Below, piece after piece: positions 25,504 to 34,500 of a stretch of DNA of 64,000 bases (positions are counted from its first letter, which is position 1; every line of letters starts with the position of its first letter). The DNA comes from an uncultured Acidimicrobiales bacterium (GTDB taxonomy: Bacteria; Actinomycetota; Acidimicrobiia; Acidimicrobiales; Aldehydirespiratoraceae). The stretch is taken from positions 620,001 through 684,000 of the forward strand of contig CATOTC010000001.1 of the NCBI GenBank assembly GCA_951812975.1. Reading direction: 5' to 3'. The translations under genes were made by a program, and so were the position numbers. A model generated the notes under the pieces. That model was not told the DNA's origin. It searched no databases and was given only the letters and a program-made list of their open reading frames with translations.

Positions 25504-26520
25504 TCATTGATACCGGCCGATTAGCCCGGCGGCCAGTTGTTCGGCGTAGTGGTCGCCGTCGCCGAAAGTGTGGTCATTGACCCAAGCCCGTTTCAGGTAC
25601 AGGTGAGCGTCGACTTCCCAGGTGTAGCCCATACCGCCGTGGACCTGCACGGAGTCTTTGCCGCACGCGGCGGCCGCGCTGGAGGCAAGGACCTTGGCCA
25701 CTGCCACCGAGTGGGCGGGATCGTCCACTCCGTTGCCGTCGAGGGTTGTTCCCGCCGCGTAGACCGCAGCCCGCAAGACCTCGACTCGGGTGATCATGTC
25801 GGCGCAGCGGTGCTTGACCGCCTGGAAGGCGCCGATCGGCCTGCCAAACTGTTCACGTTGCTTGGCGTATTCGACCGCGAGGTCGGTTGCGCCCGCAGCA
25901 AGACCGAGTTGCAACGCGGCCGTGAGCAGCGCGCCACACTGCCGCCATTGGGCCGCGGTGTCCGCATCGGCGATTCTGCGTCCTTGAGGCAACTCCGCCA
26001 CTGCCGTGACCGGAGTCAGCGGATCGAGCGGGTGGGCGGCGGGTGCGGCCCCAGCGGTTGAAAGCGATGCCGCATCGACACACCACAGTCCCTCATCGTC
26101 GCTGATCACCAGAGCGTCGATCCACGGCAGGAACTCAACGTAACACCGCCCCGGCGAGCGCTCCTGCGTTCCGACGACCATTGTACCCTGAGCTGCGCCT
26201 TCGGCAATCTCAGAACCATCGTCGCCGCCCGATCCGATGAGCGCGGCGACCAGGGTGGTGGCTACCAGCGGGCCGGGTACCAGGGCACGACCGAGCTGTT
26301 CTAAAACCACAACGGCGTCGGCCCAACCCATGCCCAAACCACCGTCGGACTCTGGTCGGGTCAACGAGAACACACCCGTTTCCGCCAGCTCCGTCCAACG
26401 CCTGCGGTCGAGTCCGTCGGTTGCCATTGCGCGGACCGTCTCAATGTCGAAACGGCCTGCACACAGAGCGGCAACCCCCTCAGCGAGCGCCTCCTGGTCC
26501 TCATTCAGCTCGAAGTCCAT
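25504..26520 (-). CDS. Acyl-CoA dehydrogenase, short subunit
   Basis: A 338-residue acyl-CoA dehydrogenase: MDFELNEDQEALAEGVAALC at the start and VHGGMGYTWEVDAHLYLKRA near the end. It is shorter than the usual 380-400 and lacks part of the middle beta domain that binds FAD (no W-x-T/S loop), as in the small partner of heteromeric FadE pairs of steroid degraders. One base separates it from the stop of the full-length acyl-CoA dehydrogenase upstream, so an alpha2beta2 complex is likely. The substrate, probably a bulky or branched acyl-CoA, is inferred. Confidence 0.83.
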   Translation of the reverse strand: MDFELNEDQEALAEGVAALCAGRFDIETVRAMATDGLDRRRWTELAETGVFSLTRPESDGGLGMGWADAVVVLEQLGRALVPGPLVATTLVAALIGSGGDDGSEIAEGAAQGTMVVGTQERSPGRCYVEFLPWIDALVISDDEGLWCVDAASLSTAGAAPAAHPLDPLTPVTAVAELPQGRRIADADTAAQWRQCGALLTAALQLGLAAGATDLAVEYAKQREQFGRPIGAFQAVKHRCADMITRVEVLRAAVYAAGTTLDGNGVDDPAHSVAVAKVLASSAAAACGKDSVQVHGGMGYTWEVDAHLYLKRAWVNDHTFGDGDHYAEQLAAGLIGRYQ

Positions 26521-26521
26521 C

Positions 26522-27712
26522 TCAACGGTCCTTGGGGAGTCCGAGCAGGCGTTCGCCCACGATGTTGCGTTGTATCTCTGAGGTGCCTGCCGCGATCGTG
26601 AGCGTCAGCGTGTAGATCCGCTCCCCCACATGGTCCAGTTCGCTGAGGTCCAGCGTGTCGCCGATTGCCAGGCCCGCCCGGCCCAGTATCCGTTCAGCCA
26701 GCTGCGACATGCGTTTTCGGGCATCGGCATAGGCGAGCTTGAACACGGAGCCACCCGGGCCGACCATGCCTGTGCGTTGTGCTTGACTGACGTTGCGTTT
26801 GGTCAATGACCACAGGGCGTCGAGTTCGGCTTCGAGGCGACCGAGCTCTCGGCGGATCTCTGCATCGTCTGAGGCTCGGGCCGAGCCTCTGGTCACCTTC
26901 CGGGCGACCCCTGCGAGGTCGGCGAGCAACCGCTGCGAGGCGATGATCTCGCTGATGAACGCCGTTCCCCGCTCGAAGGCGAAGGTCACCATCGTCACCC
27001 GCCAGCCGTCGTTGTGGTCGCCGACGCGGTTGACTTTGGGGATTCGTACCTCGTCGAGGAACATCTCGGCGAACTCGCCGGCACCGAGGGCGGTCACGAT
27101 CGGGCGGATCTCGATGCCGGGAAGGTCCATGGGCATTATCAACCAGGTGATCCCCCGGTGTTTGGGCGCGTCGGGGTCTGTGCGGACCAACAGTTCGCAG
27201 TAGTCCGCCACCTGCGCGAAGGAGGTCCAGATCTTCTGGCCGGTGACCACGTAGTGGTCCCCGTCGTCGAATGCTCGTGTGGTGAGCGAGGCGAGGTCTG
27301 ATCCCGAGCCGGGTTCTGAGAATCCCTGGCACCAGACGTGGTCTCCGCTCAGGATCGGGGCCAGGTGGGCGCTCTGCTGGATGGGCGTGGCCTCGGCGAT
27401 AAGGGTCGGGCCGGCATGCAGTTGTCCGACGAAGTTGACCCCAACGTAGGGGGCGCCCGCCCGTTCTGTCTCCTCGAGGAAGATCAGGTGTTCTGTGGGG
27501 GTGGATCCCCGGCCACCGAACTCGGCGGGCCAGTGGATCCCGGCGTAACCCGCGTCGTAGAGGATTCGCTGCCAGCTGGTGTCGTAGGCTCGGCGGGCCT
27601 CCAGGTCTGTGTGGTCCGCCGGTGTTGGGCCTATGTCACCGAGAACGCTGTTGAGCCACGCCCGCAGTTCGTCGCGGAAGGCTTCCTCGGCTTCGGTGTA
27701 GCAGAGATCCAT
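26522..27712 (-). CDS. Acyl-CoA dehydrogenase, long subunit
   Basis: A 396-residue acyl-CoA dehydrogenase of normal length. WCQGFSEPGSGSDLASLTTR is the FAD-binding P-G-S-G-S-D-L signature; KIWTSFAQVADYCELLVRTD covers the K-x-W-T/I-S loop; GTSEIQRNIVGERLLGLPKD ends the protein in the classic way. It oxidises the alpha-beta bond of an acyl-CoA. Pairs with the following short subunit. The 90 bases before the ATG hold no gene and would carry the promoter. Confidence 0.87.
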   Translation of the reverse strand: MDLCYTEAEEAFRDELRAWLNSVLGDIGPTPADHTDLEARRAYDTSWQRILYDAGYAGIHWPAEFGGRGSTPTEHLIFLEETERAGAPYVGVNFVGQLHAGPTLIAEATPIQQSAHLAPILSGDHVWCQGFSEPGSGSDLASLTTRAFDDGDHYVVTGQKIWTSFAQVADYCELLVRTDPDAPKHRGITWLIMPMDLPGIEIRPIVTALGAGEFAEMFLDEVRIPKVNRVGDHNDGWRVTMVTFAFERGTAFISEIIASQRLLADLAGVARKVTRGSARASDDAEIRRELGRLEAELDALWSLTKRNVSQAQRTGMVGPGGSVFKLAYADARKRMSQLAERILGRAGLAIGDTLDLSELDHVGERIYTLTLTIAAGTSEIQRNIVGERLLGLPKDR

Positions 27713-27802
27713 GAACCCACGACTCTATTTGTTCTCGCTTCGGTGCCCCACTTCGGACGGAGTCCGGCTGATTGTGGACCGTTTGGCGCCAGCCAGCGGG
27801 CC

Positions 27803-29245
27803 CTACCGGAGACGCGCTCTCGATCGTCTCTTGGCGGCCGCCAGCAGCACTCGCTCCTCCCGCTGTTTGTAGAAGTCATCGAGGGGGTAGCAACCAGAGA
27901 CAAGGCCGTTTCTCGGCGCTGTCGTGCAATCCGAGAAGGTGCGGCAGAGCAGTCTTCTGTCGAGTGGGCGACCCGCGAGCACATCGGCGGGCATGTGCGG
28001 ATACGACAGCATTATTCGGCCCAACCCCACCGAGCCGGCGCAACCGCCTGCCACCATTGCCTGGCCGACGTTGGGCAACCACTGCTGCAGGTAAGACAAC
28101 CCCGCGCCGACGATGCGAATGTTCGGGTGACGCCGGGCAACCTCAGCGGTAGCGGCAATCAGGCGGGCTACTCCAACGAGTGGATCTTCAGGCGGCTGAT
28201 AACCGTCCGACGCCGGAAAATAGGCTGGCCGCTGCACATGGGACACGTAGTAAGGACTCCCCGCAGAGGCGCACACGAGCCCCACGCCCAAGCCCGCCAG
28301 GTGGTCGAGCAGTTCATGGGTCTCGGTCAGGTCATAGCCCAGACCCGTGCCGTCCCCGCCGAAGGCGTATCTGTAGCCGTCGGGACCGGGGCCGTCGGGA
28401 CCACAGCCTGCCGCGGTCGCGGGACGGCCGATCCCGCCTTCGCCTGCGACATGGGGCACAAAGTCGAACAATGACAGACGCACCGCGACGCCGATGTGTG
28501 GGGCTGCTCCGCGAATTCCTGCGATCACTGAGCTCAAGAAGTTGCTGCGCCCCTCAAGGTCCCCTCCGTATTTGCCGGGCCTGTCCTGCGCACTGAGAAA
28601 CTCATGGCCGAGGTATCCGTGGCAAGCCTTGATGTCGACAAAATCAAATCCTGCCTGCTCCGCGAGGACTGCCGCGGCGACGAAACACTCAACCAACTCG
28701 TCGATTTCGTCGTCGCTCAGCAGGGTGGAACTGTCGATTTCGTCGCGGTCGTCCAGCAACGGATGCTCATAGAGGGTGCGCGGCTGCGGCCCTGCTGTTG
28801 TCGGACGGGCATAGCGGCCTGAGTGTGTGAGCTGCAACACGGTCACCTGCGAGGGGTCCAGCAGAGTTCGCAACTCTGCAATGTCGTCGACTGTCGTCTC
28901 GTTGAGCACCAGCTGGTTGGGGTTGGCCTTGCCGTCATGTCGCACCGCTGTCGCCTCACCCCACACCAGACCGGCGCCGCTGGTTCCGAACCGCCGCCAG
29001 CGCCGTTTCACCAGCTCCGAAGGGCGTCCGTCAGCCAACCCGTCCCAGCCCTCCATCGGCAGCACCGTGAAGCGGTTGGCTGCAACCTTGCGTCCGGCGT
29101 AACCGTCGGCGATCGTCATGGGCTCTGCCAGCGCACCTGACGGGTCGATCTCGCCGTCGATCGGTATCTCTACGCCGAGCGTCTCAACATAGGCACGCAG
29201 TGTGTTCAGGTCCGTGAGCCCTTTGACCTGCTTGAACCGCGGCAT
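27803..29245 (-). CDS. NADH:flavin oxidoreductase, Old Yellow Enzyme family
   Basis: A 480-residue FMN TIM barrel: FTVLPMEGWDGLADGRPSEL, GAGLVWGEATAVRHDGKAN, VTVLQLTHSGRYARP, GFDFVDIKACHGYLGHEFLS followed by the RPGKYGGDLEGR loop, and GLGRIMLSYPHMPADVLAG. The K-x-C-H-G-Y-L-x-x-E-F-L-S strand carries the active-site residues. Such enzymes reduce activated C=C bonds or unsaturated acyl groups with NADH. Its ATG is at the stop of the aldolase-like gene upstream, so the two are co-transcribed. Confidence 0.84.
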   Translation of the reverse strand: MPRFKQVKGLTDLNTLRAYVETLGVEIPIDGEIDPSGALAEPMTIADGYAGRKVAANRFTVLPMEGWDGLADGRPSELVKRRWRRFGTSGAGLVWGEATAVRHDGKANPNQLVLNETTVDDIAELRTLLDPSQVTVLQLTHSGRYARPTTAGPQPRTLYEHPLLDDRDEIDSSTLLSDDEIDELVECFVAAAVLAEQAGFDFVDIKACHGYLGHEFLSAQDRPGKYGGDLEGRSNFLSSVIAGIRGAAPHIGVAVRLSLFDFVPHVAGEGGIGRPATAAGCGPDGPGPDGYRYAFGGDGTGLGYDLTETHELLDHLAGLGVGLVCASAGSPYYVSHVQRPAYFPASDGYQPPEDPLVGVARLIAATAEVARRHPNIRIVGAGLSYLQQWLPNVGQAMVAGGCAGSVGLGRIMLSYPHMPADVLAGRPLDRRLLCRTFSDCTTAPRNGLVSGCYPLDDFYKQREERVLLAAAKRRSRARLR

Positions 29246-30408
29246 TACAGCACCCCGAGGCGTTCGGCTATGTCGCGCAGGACCGCTCGGTCAGATTGCG
29301 GGCGACGCGGCGCGCCGGTGGGCACCCTGTCGGATTCGGCCCAGCCGCGGAGCTGCAGGAACATCGCCGCATTGTGACGATAGGCGGGCACCGGGGGACG
29401 GAACGCGAACTGCCCGAGATACTGGAGCGTGTCATTGAGTTCATAGAAACCGGGGTCACCGATCGCCCACAGGCGGTCCCGTTCGGCGAACACGTCGGGG
29501 GCGAAAGTTGCCAGACCCAGCAGGTAGTCCGAGCCGTAAGTCACCATGTCGATGGCGAGGTCGTTGCCGGTCAAGACCATGAAATCCGGGCGGACCTCAT
29601 CGCGCAGCGCCAGCCGCTGCCATTCGAGCTCACGGTTCAACGACGAATGTTTGGCTCCGACGCAGGTGCCGATATCGAGCATTGCCCGGTAGGCATCGAG
29701 GGAGAAGATACGTCCGTAGGGCACGAACATGGGGCCGAGCTCGAAGCCGAGGAAGCGGTCCAGGTTCGCCCCAATGGTGATCAGTGCTTCAACCCAGGCA
29801 TCTTCTGTGCCGCCATTGAGCCCGTGCGACGGAAAGATCACCGGGGTTCCTCCCCGGGAAGCGACCGCGGTGGCCGACGCGAGATAGGCGTCGAGATCGA
29901 GGCTGTCGCCTTCGGCATCGGCCACAAAAGCACCTGCTACGAAGTTCCCATCGGTGACTTCGCCAGCAATGTCGAGAACTCGCTGCTTGCTGCGCTCATC
30001 AAGCATCTGCACATAGCCGGTGTCCATGTTTACCGCCGGTGTCAATCCGGCATCCAAGGTGCGGGCTATGTGTGCTTCGGTGCAGGACCAGTCGATCTCC
30101 CCCGATGCTGAGCACGGCAACAGCACCGCTGCCATTCCGACAATCTCCCGTGGGGGGTTGCGCAAGCTCCGAGCGGTCCTCTCCCCCAGGGCGGTCGGAT
30201 CTGGGGGCGCCGTGCTGTCACCGGGTGCGGTCCTGACCTCCGGCGCGGTGCTGTCACGCGGAACCGTCCTCTCGCCAGACGCCGTCCTCTCACCAGGCGC
30301 GGTCCTCTCACCAGGCGCGGTCCTCTCACCAGGCGCCGTCCTCTTACCAGGCGCCGTGCGATCTCCCGGCGCCGTGCGATCTCTCGGCGCGGTCTTGTCA
30401 CGGAGCAC
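29245..30408 (-). CDS. DHDPS-family aldolase with a repeat-built N-terminal extension
   Basis: A 387-residue protein. From about residue 80 it is a dihydrodipicolinate-synthase-type TIM barrel (IVGMAAVLLPCSASGEIDWS, AVNMDTGYVQMLDERS, DIGTCVGAKHSSLNRELEW with the likely Schiff-base Lys). The first 75 residues are imperfect TAPGER-type hexapeptides encoded by an 18-bp tandem array (30173-30460). The frame stays open above GTG 30408 into more repeats but with no better start; the true start could equally be inside, near LRNPPREIVG. Likely a retro-aldolase or hydratase-aldolase in the ring or side-chain catabolic set with the downstream OYE. Confidence 0.75.
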   Translation of the reverse strand: MLRDKTAPRDRTAPGDRTAPGKRTAPGERTAPGERTAPGERTASGERTVPRDSTAPEVRTAPGDSTAPPDPTALGERTARSLRNPPREIVGMAAVLLPCSASGEIDWSCTEAHIARTLDAGLTPAVNMDTGYVQMLDERSKQRVLDIAGEVTDGNFVAGAFVADAEGDSLDLDAYLASATAVASRGGTPVIFPSHGLNGGTEDAWVEALITIGANLDRFLGFELGPMFVPYGRIFSLDAYRAMLDIGTCVGAKHSSLNRELEWQRLALRDEVRPDFMVLTGNDLAIDMVTYGSDYLLGLATFAPDVFAERDRLWAIGDPGFYELNDTLQYLGQFAFRPPVPAYRHNAAMFLQLRGWAESDRVPTGAPRRPQSDRAVLRDIAERLGVL

Positions 30409-30460
30409 GCTTGAATCCGGCGGGGCCGTGCAATCACCGGGAGCCGTCCGGGAGGCAGAA
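30173..30460. repeat. 18-bp tandem array (about 16 units) in a coding N terminus
   Basis: Units of GCGGTCCTCTCACCAGGC in plus orientation repeat in phase from 30173; units 7-10 (30281-30352) are nearly identical and outer ones progressively diverged. All units are 18 bp, so the frame of the aldolase-like gene is kept and each adds six residues (about TAPGER). The array runs about three units past the GTG start. Slipped-strand expansion explains it. Confidence 0.85.
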
Positions 30461-30695
30461 ACGGACGGATCGCCCGCAGAAGGTTCTGAGTTCGGTGTCG
30501 CGGTCGGGGGGATAGCGGGACCTTTCGACGGGCGCAGCGAGCGGCACCGGCTACGTCAAGCACCGAGACTATCGGCACTCAAGACACCCGTGTGAACGCA
30601 CCAGCCGATCAGCCACAGATGGCCGATCCCAGCTCACTCCCGAGTTCCACGTCGGGGAGTCGACGCGAGACATAGACTCTCGGGCGGAGGGCCAA

Positions 30696-31289
30696 ATGGA
30701 CGATCTTCGGGCGGCGATCGACGCTGTCAATGCCAACGATCCCAGAACCCACGAGACCGAACCGCTGGCCCTCGCCCAGGGCCGCAAGGCCGAGGCGTGG
30801 GTGGCGCGTCTCAATTCCGACGCATCGGTTGCGCTGAGGTTGGCCGCCCGAGCCCACCATCTGCGTCGATGGGAACTGCCCCGCTCAGACTACCCCGAGG
30901 GCCGCGCCGGGTACTTGAGGTGGCGGCGGGCCCAAAGAGAACGCCACGGGCGCGACCTGGTCGCAATTCTCAGCGCCGCCGGGGTGCATGAGTCGGTGTC
31001 GGCCAGGGCGGCGGAGATAGTGACCAAGAAGGGGCTGGGCTCCGACCACGAGGTGCAGACCTTCGAGGACGCGGTGAGCCTCTCGTTCCTCGAGACGGAG
31101 CTGCGGCCGGTGATCGACCGGCTCGACGACGACTCCAAGGTGGCTGACATCGTGGCCAAAACCCTGGCCAAGATGAGCGGCGCGGGAAGGGAGCAGGCCC
31201 GGACTCTGGCAGCGGGCCTCGATGAGCGCAGCCGCAACATCGTCGCCGAGGCCCAGGCTAGGTACGCCCAACACCACGGACGTACCTAG
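30696..31289 (+). CDS. DUF4202 family protein
   Basis: A 197-residue all-helical protein with ARAHHLRRWELPRSDYPEGR and GYLRWRRAQRERHGRDLVAI, the DUF4202 signature; a conserved His/Arg patch suggests an HD-like hydrolase fold, but function is unknown. GGAGGG lies five bases before ATG 30696. It starts about 290 bases from the divergent aldolase-like gene. Its end is followed by a 249-base gap before the helicase-fusion gene; that gap holds an inverted-repeat element and no clear gene. Confidence 0.78.
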   Translation: MDDLRAAIDAVNANDPRTHETEPLALAQGRKAEAWVARLNSDASVALRLAARAHHLRRWELPRSDYPEGRAGYLRWRRAQRERHGRDLVAILSAAGVHESVSARAAEIVTKKGLGSDHEVQTFEDAVSLSFLETELRPVIDRLDDDSKVADIVAKTLAKMSGAGREQARTLAAGLDERSRNIVAEAQARYAQHHGRT

Positions 31290-31300
31290 TTTGAAGGGAG

Positions 31301-31331
31301 TTGACACAAAGTTCATTGTGATTTAGTGTCA
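31301..31331 (+). promoter_or_regulatory. TTGACA box within nested inverted repeats upstream of the helicase fusion
   Basis: TTGACA at 31301-31306 is a consensus -35 hexamer. TGACAC (31302-31307) is inverted as GTGTCA (31326-31331), and inside it CACAA (31305-31309) as TTGTG (31316-31320). A weak -10 (TTTAGT) follows. This looks like a repressor-controlled promoter that would drive the 1745-residue helicase, leaving a leader of about 200 bases. A 38-codon frame from GTG 31326 to TGA 31442 lies in the leader; it has no ribosome-binding site. Confidence 0.45.
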
Positions 31332-31538
31332 TACAACAGCTTCTTGATCGCAGCGCTCAACGCGACCCCCGAGGTCGAGGCCGCTCTCGACGGCAGGCTG
31401 TTGGACCCCAACACCAGCCCCACCGACCAACCAGCAAACTGATTCCCACCCAGGATCCTGTAGCTGAACCAACAGTGAGGTGATCATCGCGAAACGTCAG
31501 AAAATGCGTGGGCTCCTCTGCGCGCTTCGATGATCTGA

Positions 31539-34500
31539 GTGGAAGAATCGGGGCCCGTGAGAAGAACCGGGCCGACCACCTCCCCCGACGCCCTCGCGCG
31601 CTGTATCTCGATAGACCTAGAGGTCAGCAAGAAGTCCAACAGAATCCACGCCTACGCAGGAGTACGCGCCGACACCGGCCAGTGCGTCACCTACTCCAAA
31701 ACAGACCAACAGCCAGAACCGGCGCTCAAAGAACTCGACGAACTCGCCGAAGGCGCCGAATTCGTCCTCGGCCACAATCTGATCAGATTCGACCTGCCTC
31801 GCCTACAAGAAGAACGCCCCGCGCTGCGCCTACTGCACCTGCCCGTGATCGACACGTTGTGGCTCAGCCCGTTGGCCTTCCCGCAGCACCCCTACCACCG
31901 TCTCGTCAAGCACTACAAGGACGGGGCGCTCGACCGCAAAACCCCCAACGACCCCGAACTCGACGCACGGCTGACCCTCAAGGTCTTCTCAGAACAACAG
32001 AAACAACTGCTTGAGACACCCCCGCACCTGCTGACCGCATGGCACTGGCTCACAACCAACTCCGGCGAGAGAGGCTTCAACCTGGTGTTCGAGACCCTGC
32101 GCCGCTCGCCGCGGCCCGACATCGGCGAGGCACGTGAGGCGATCCGACAAGCTCTTCAAGGCCATGCATGCAACCAGCAGCTCCGCTCGACAACAGCCGG
32201 TCTGGCAGAACACGGCTGGCCGCTCGCCTACGCACTGGCCTGGATCTCGGTCTCGGGCGGCAACTCTGTGATGCCGCCATGGGTCCGGCACAATTTCGTC
32301 GCGGCCGCCGAGTTGGTGCGACGCCTACGCGACGAGGCCTGCGGCCACCGCTCGTGTGACTCGTGCCGCCAACACCACAACCCCGTTTCGGAATTGAACC
32401 GCTGGTTCGGATTCGAAAAGTTCCGTTCCGAACCCGTCGACCCCGACACACAACAACCGATGCAGCAGGCCATCGTCGAGGCGGCCATGCAGAACCAGGA
32501 CGCATTGGCGATACTGCCGACGGGCACCGGAAAGTCTCTCTGCTACCAGTTGCCCGCGCTGTCGCGCTACAACAAGACGGGCGCTCTGACCGTCGTCATA
32601 TCGCCGCTCGTTGCGCTAATGGCCGACCAGGTAGCAGGCCTCAAGAAGTTCGGCGTCACGACCTGTGTCACGGTCAACGGAACCCTGTCGATGCTCGAGC
32701 GCACTGAAGCGCTGAAAAAGGTCCGGCTCGGCGACGCGGCGATCCTGCTCATATCCCCCGAACAACTACGCAGCGTGGGAGTGCGCAACGTCCTCGAACA
32801 ACGCGAGATAGGACTCTGGGTGATCGACGAAGCCCACTGTCTGTCGAAATGGGGGCACGACTTCCGTCCCGACTACCGCTACGTCGGGCGCTTCATCCGC
32901 GAGAAGGCTGCCCAGAACCGGACTCCACCGGTACTGTGCCTGACCGCAACCGCCAAACCCGAAGTCAAAGACGAAATCAGCGAGTACTTCCAACAACACC
33001 TCGGTGCCGAACTTTCCGTCTTCGACGGAGGCAGTCGTCGCACGAACCTCGAGTTCACCGTGTTGGAGACCACCGAAGCCGGCAAGTTCCACGAAATCGC
33101 AACCCTGTTCACCCAGCACCTTCCCCACGGCAGACCCGGCGGAGCCATCGTCTACTGCGCCACACGCCGCAGAACCGAAGAAGTCGCCGACTTCCTGACA
33201 GATCAAGGGATCGACGCCGGCCACTTCCATGCCGGGTTGCAACCCGAAGCCAAAAAGAACGTCCAAGAGGCGTTCATCAAAGGCGACCTACGCGTCATAG
33301 CCGCAACCAACGCATTCGGAATGGGCATCGACAAACCCGACGTACGGCTAGTCATACACGCCGACATCCCCGCGTCGCTCGAGAACTACCTCCAAGAAGC
33401 CGGACGAGCGGGCCGAGACCAGCAACAGGCGCACTGCGTCCTGCTCTACACCGAAGAAGACGTGGAGAGACAGTTCGGGATGTCGGCCCGGTCACGGCTG
33501 ACCCGACGCGAGATCCACGGCGTGCTCCGAGCATTGCGTTCCCTTGAACTTCGCAACCGCCGCCACGGCAAACGTGAACCAGTCATCGCCACAACAGGTG
33601 AAATACTGGTCGAGGACCAAGACGGCGACTTCACCCGCGATAAAGCAACGAACGACACCCGCGTGCGCACAGCGGTCGCCTGGCTCGAAGAAGCAGACCT
33701 GCTGCGTCGCGACGAGAACGAAGTGCGCGTGTTCCCCAGTTCCCTCAACATCCGCAGCGTCGACGATGCGCGAGCCAAACTGCAGAACCAGCAGATCGAC
33801 GAAGACTACCGAAAAGCGTTGACAAAGATGGCCACAACACTGCTGTACGCAGCCCCCGACGAGGGCGTCACCACCGACACCATGATGGAAGTGTCCCGCC
33901 TCAGCTCCGCTCGGGTCAGAACCGCACTGTTCGACCTGGAGCGGTTCGGTATCGCCAGGACCGGCACCGTGCTCACCGCCTTCGTACACGTCGGAGTAAA
34001 ACGCCCCTCCCATCAACGACTTACCGACGCAATCGCCATCGAGAAGCAACTGATCGAACTGATGCAGGAATTGGCCCCCGACATGGGCAAAAACGACTCT
34101 GCACCTCTGAACCTCCGGATCGCCTCACAGCGCCTCAAAGACACCGACCTCGGCCATGTCCGCACCGAACACGTCACCCGGGTGCTGCAAGGCATCGCCA
34201 GAGACGGCCGCAATGACGGCGGCACCAGCACACATCTCGCAGGCGGCAGCATCACCATCAGGAATCACAACTCAGAGAACGTATGGCTGACCCTCAATCG
34301 TGACTGGTCCTCCCTAGCCCAAATTGCTGACCGGCGCCGCCAGGGAGCCCAGGTTCTACTCAAGCACCTGCTGTCTGAACTCGCACCCAACCAACGAGGC
34401 CAGGACCTGCTCGTCAAGACCACGCTCGAGAAACTGCTCAAGGTCATCGAAGACGACCTCGTTCTACGCAGCCAGACCAGCAACCCCCAGCAACTGATGG

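Noticed and set aside
30020..30595. Plus-strand frame with VLSPGA repeats
   Set aside because: Mirror of the 18-bp array on the opposite strand of the aldolase-like gene; no domain and no start context.
31326..31442. 38-codon frame in the helicase leader
   Set aside because: No ribosome-binding site and GTG lies inside the presumed promoter; kept only as a remark.
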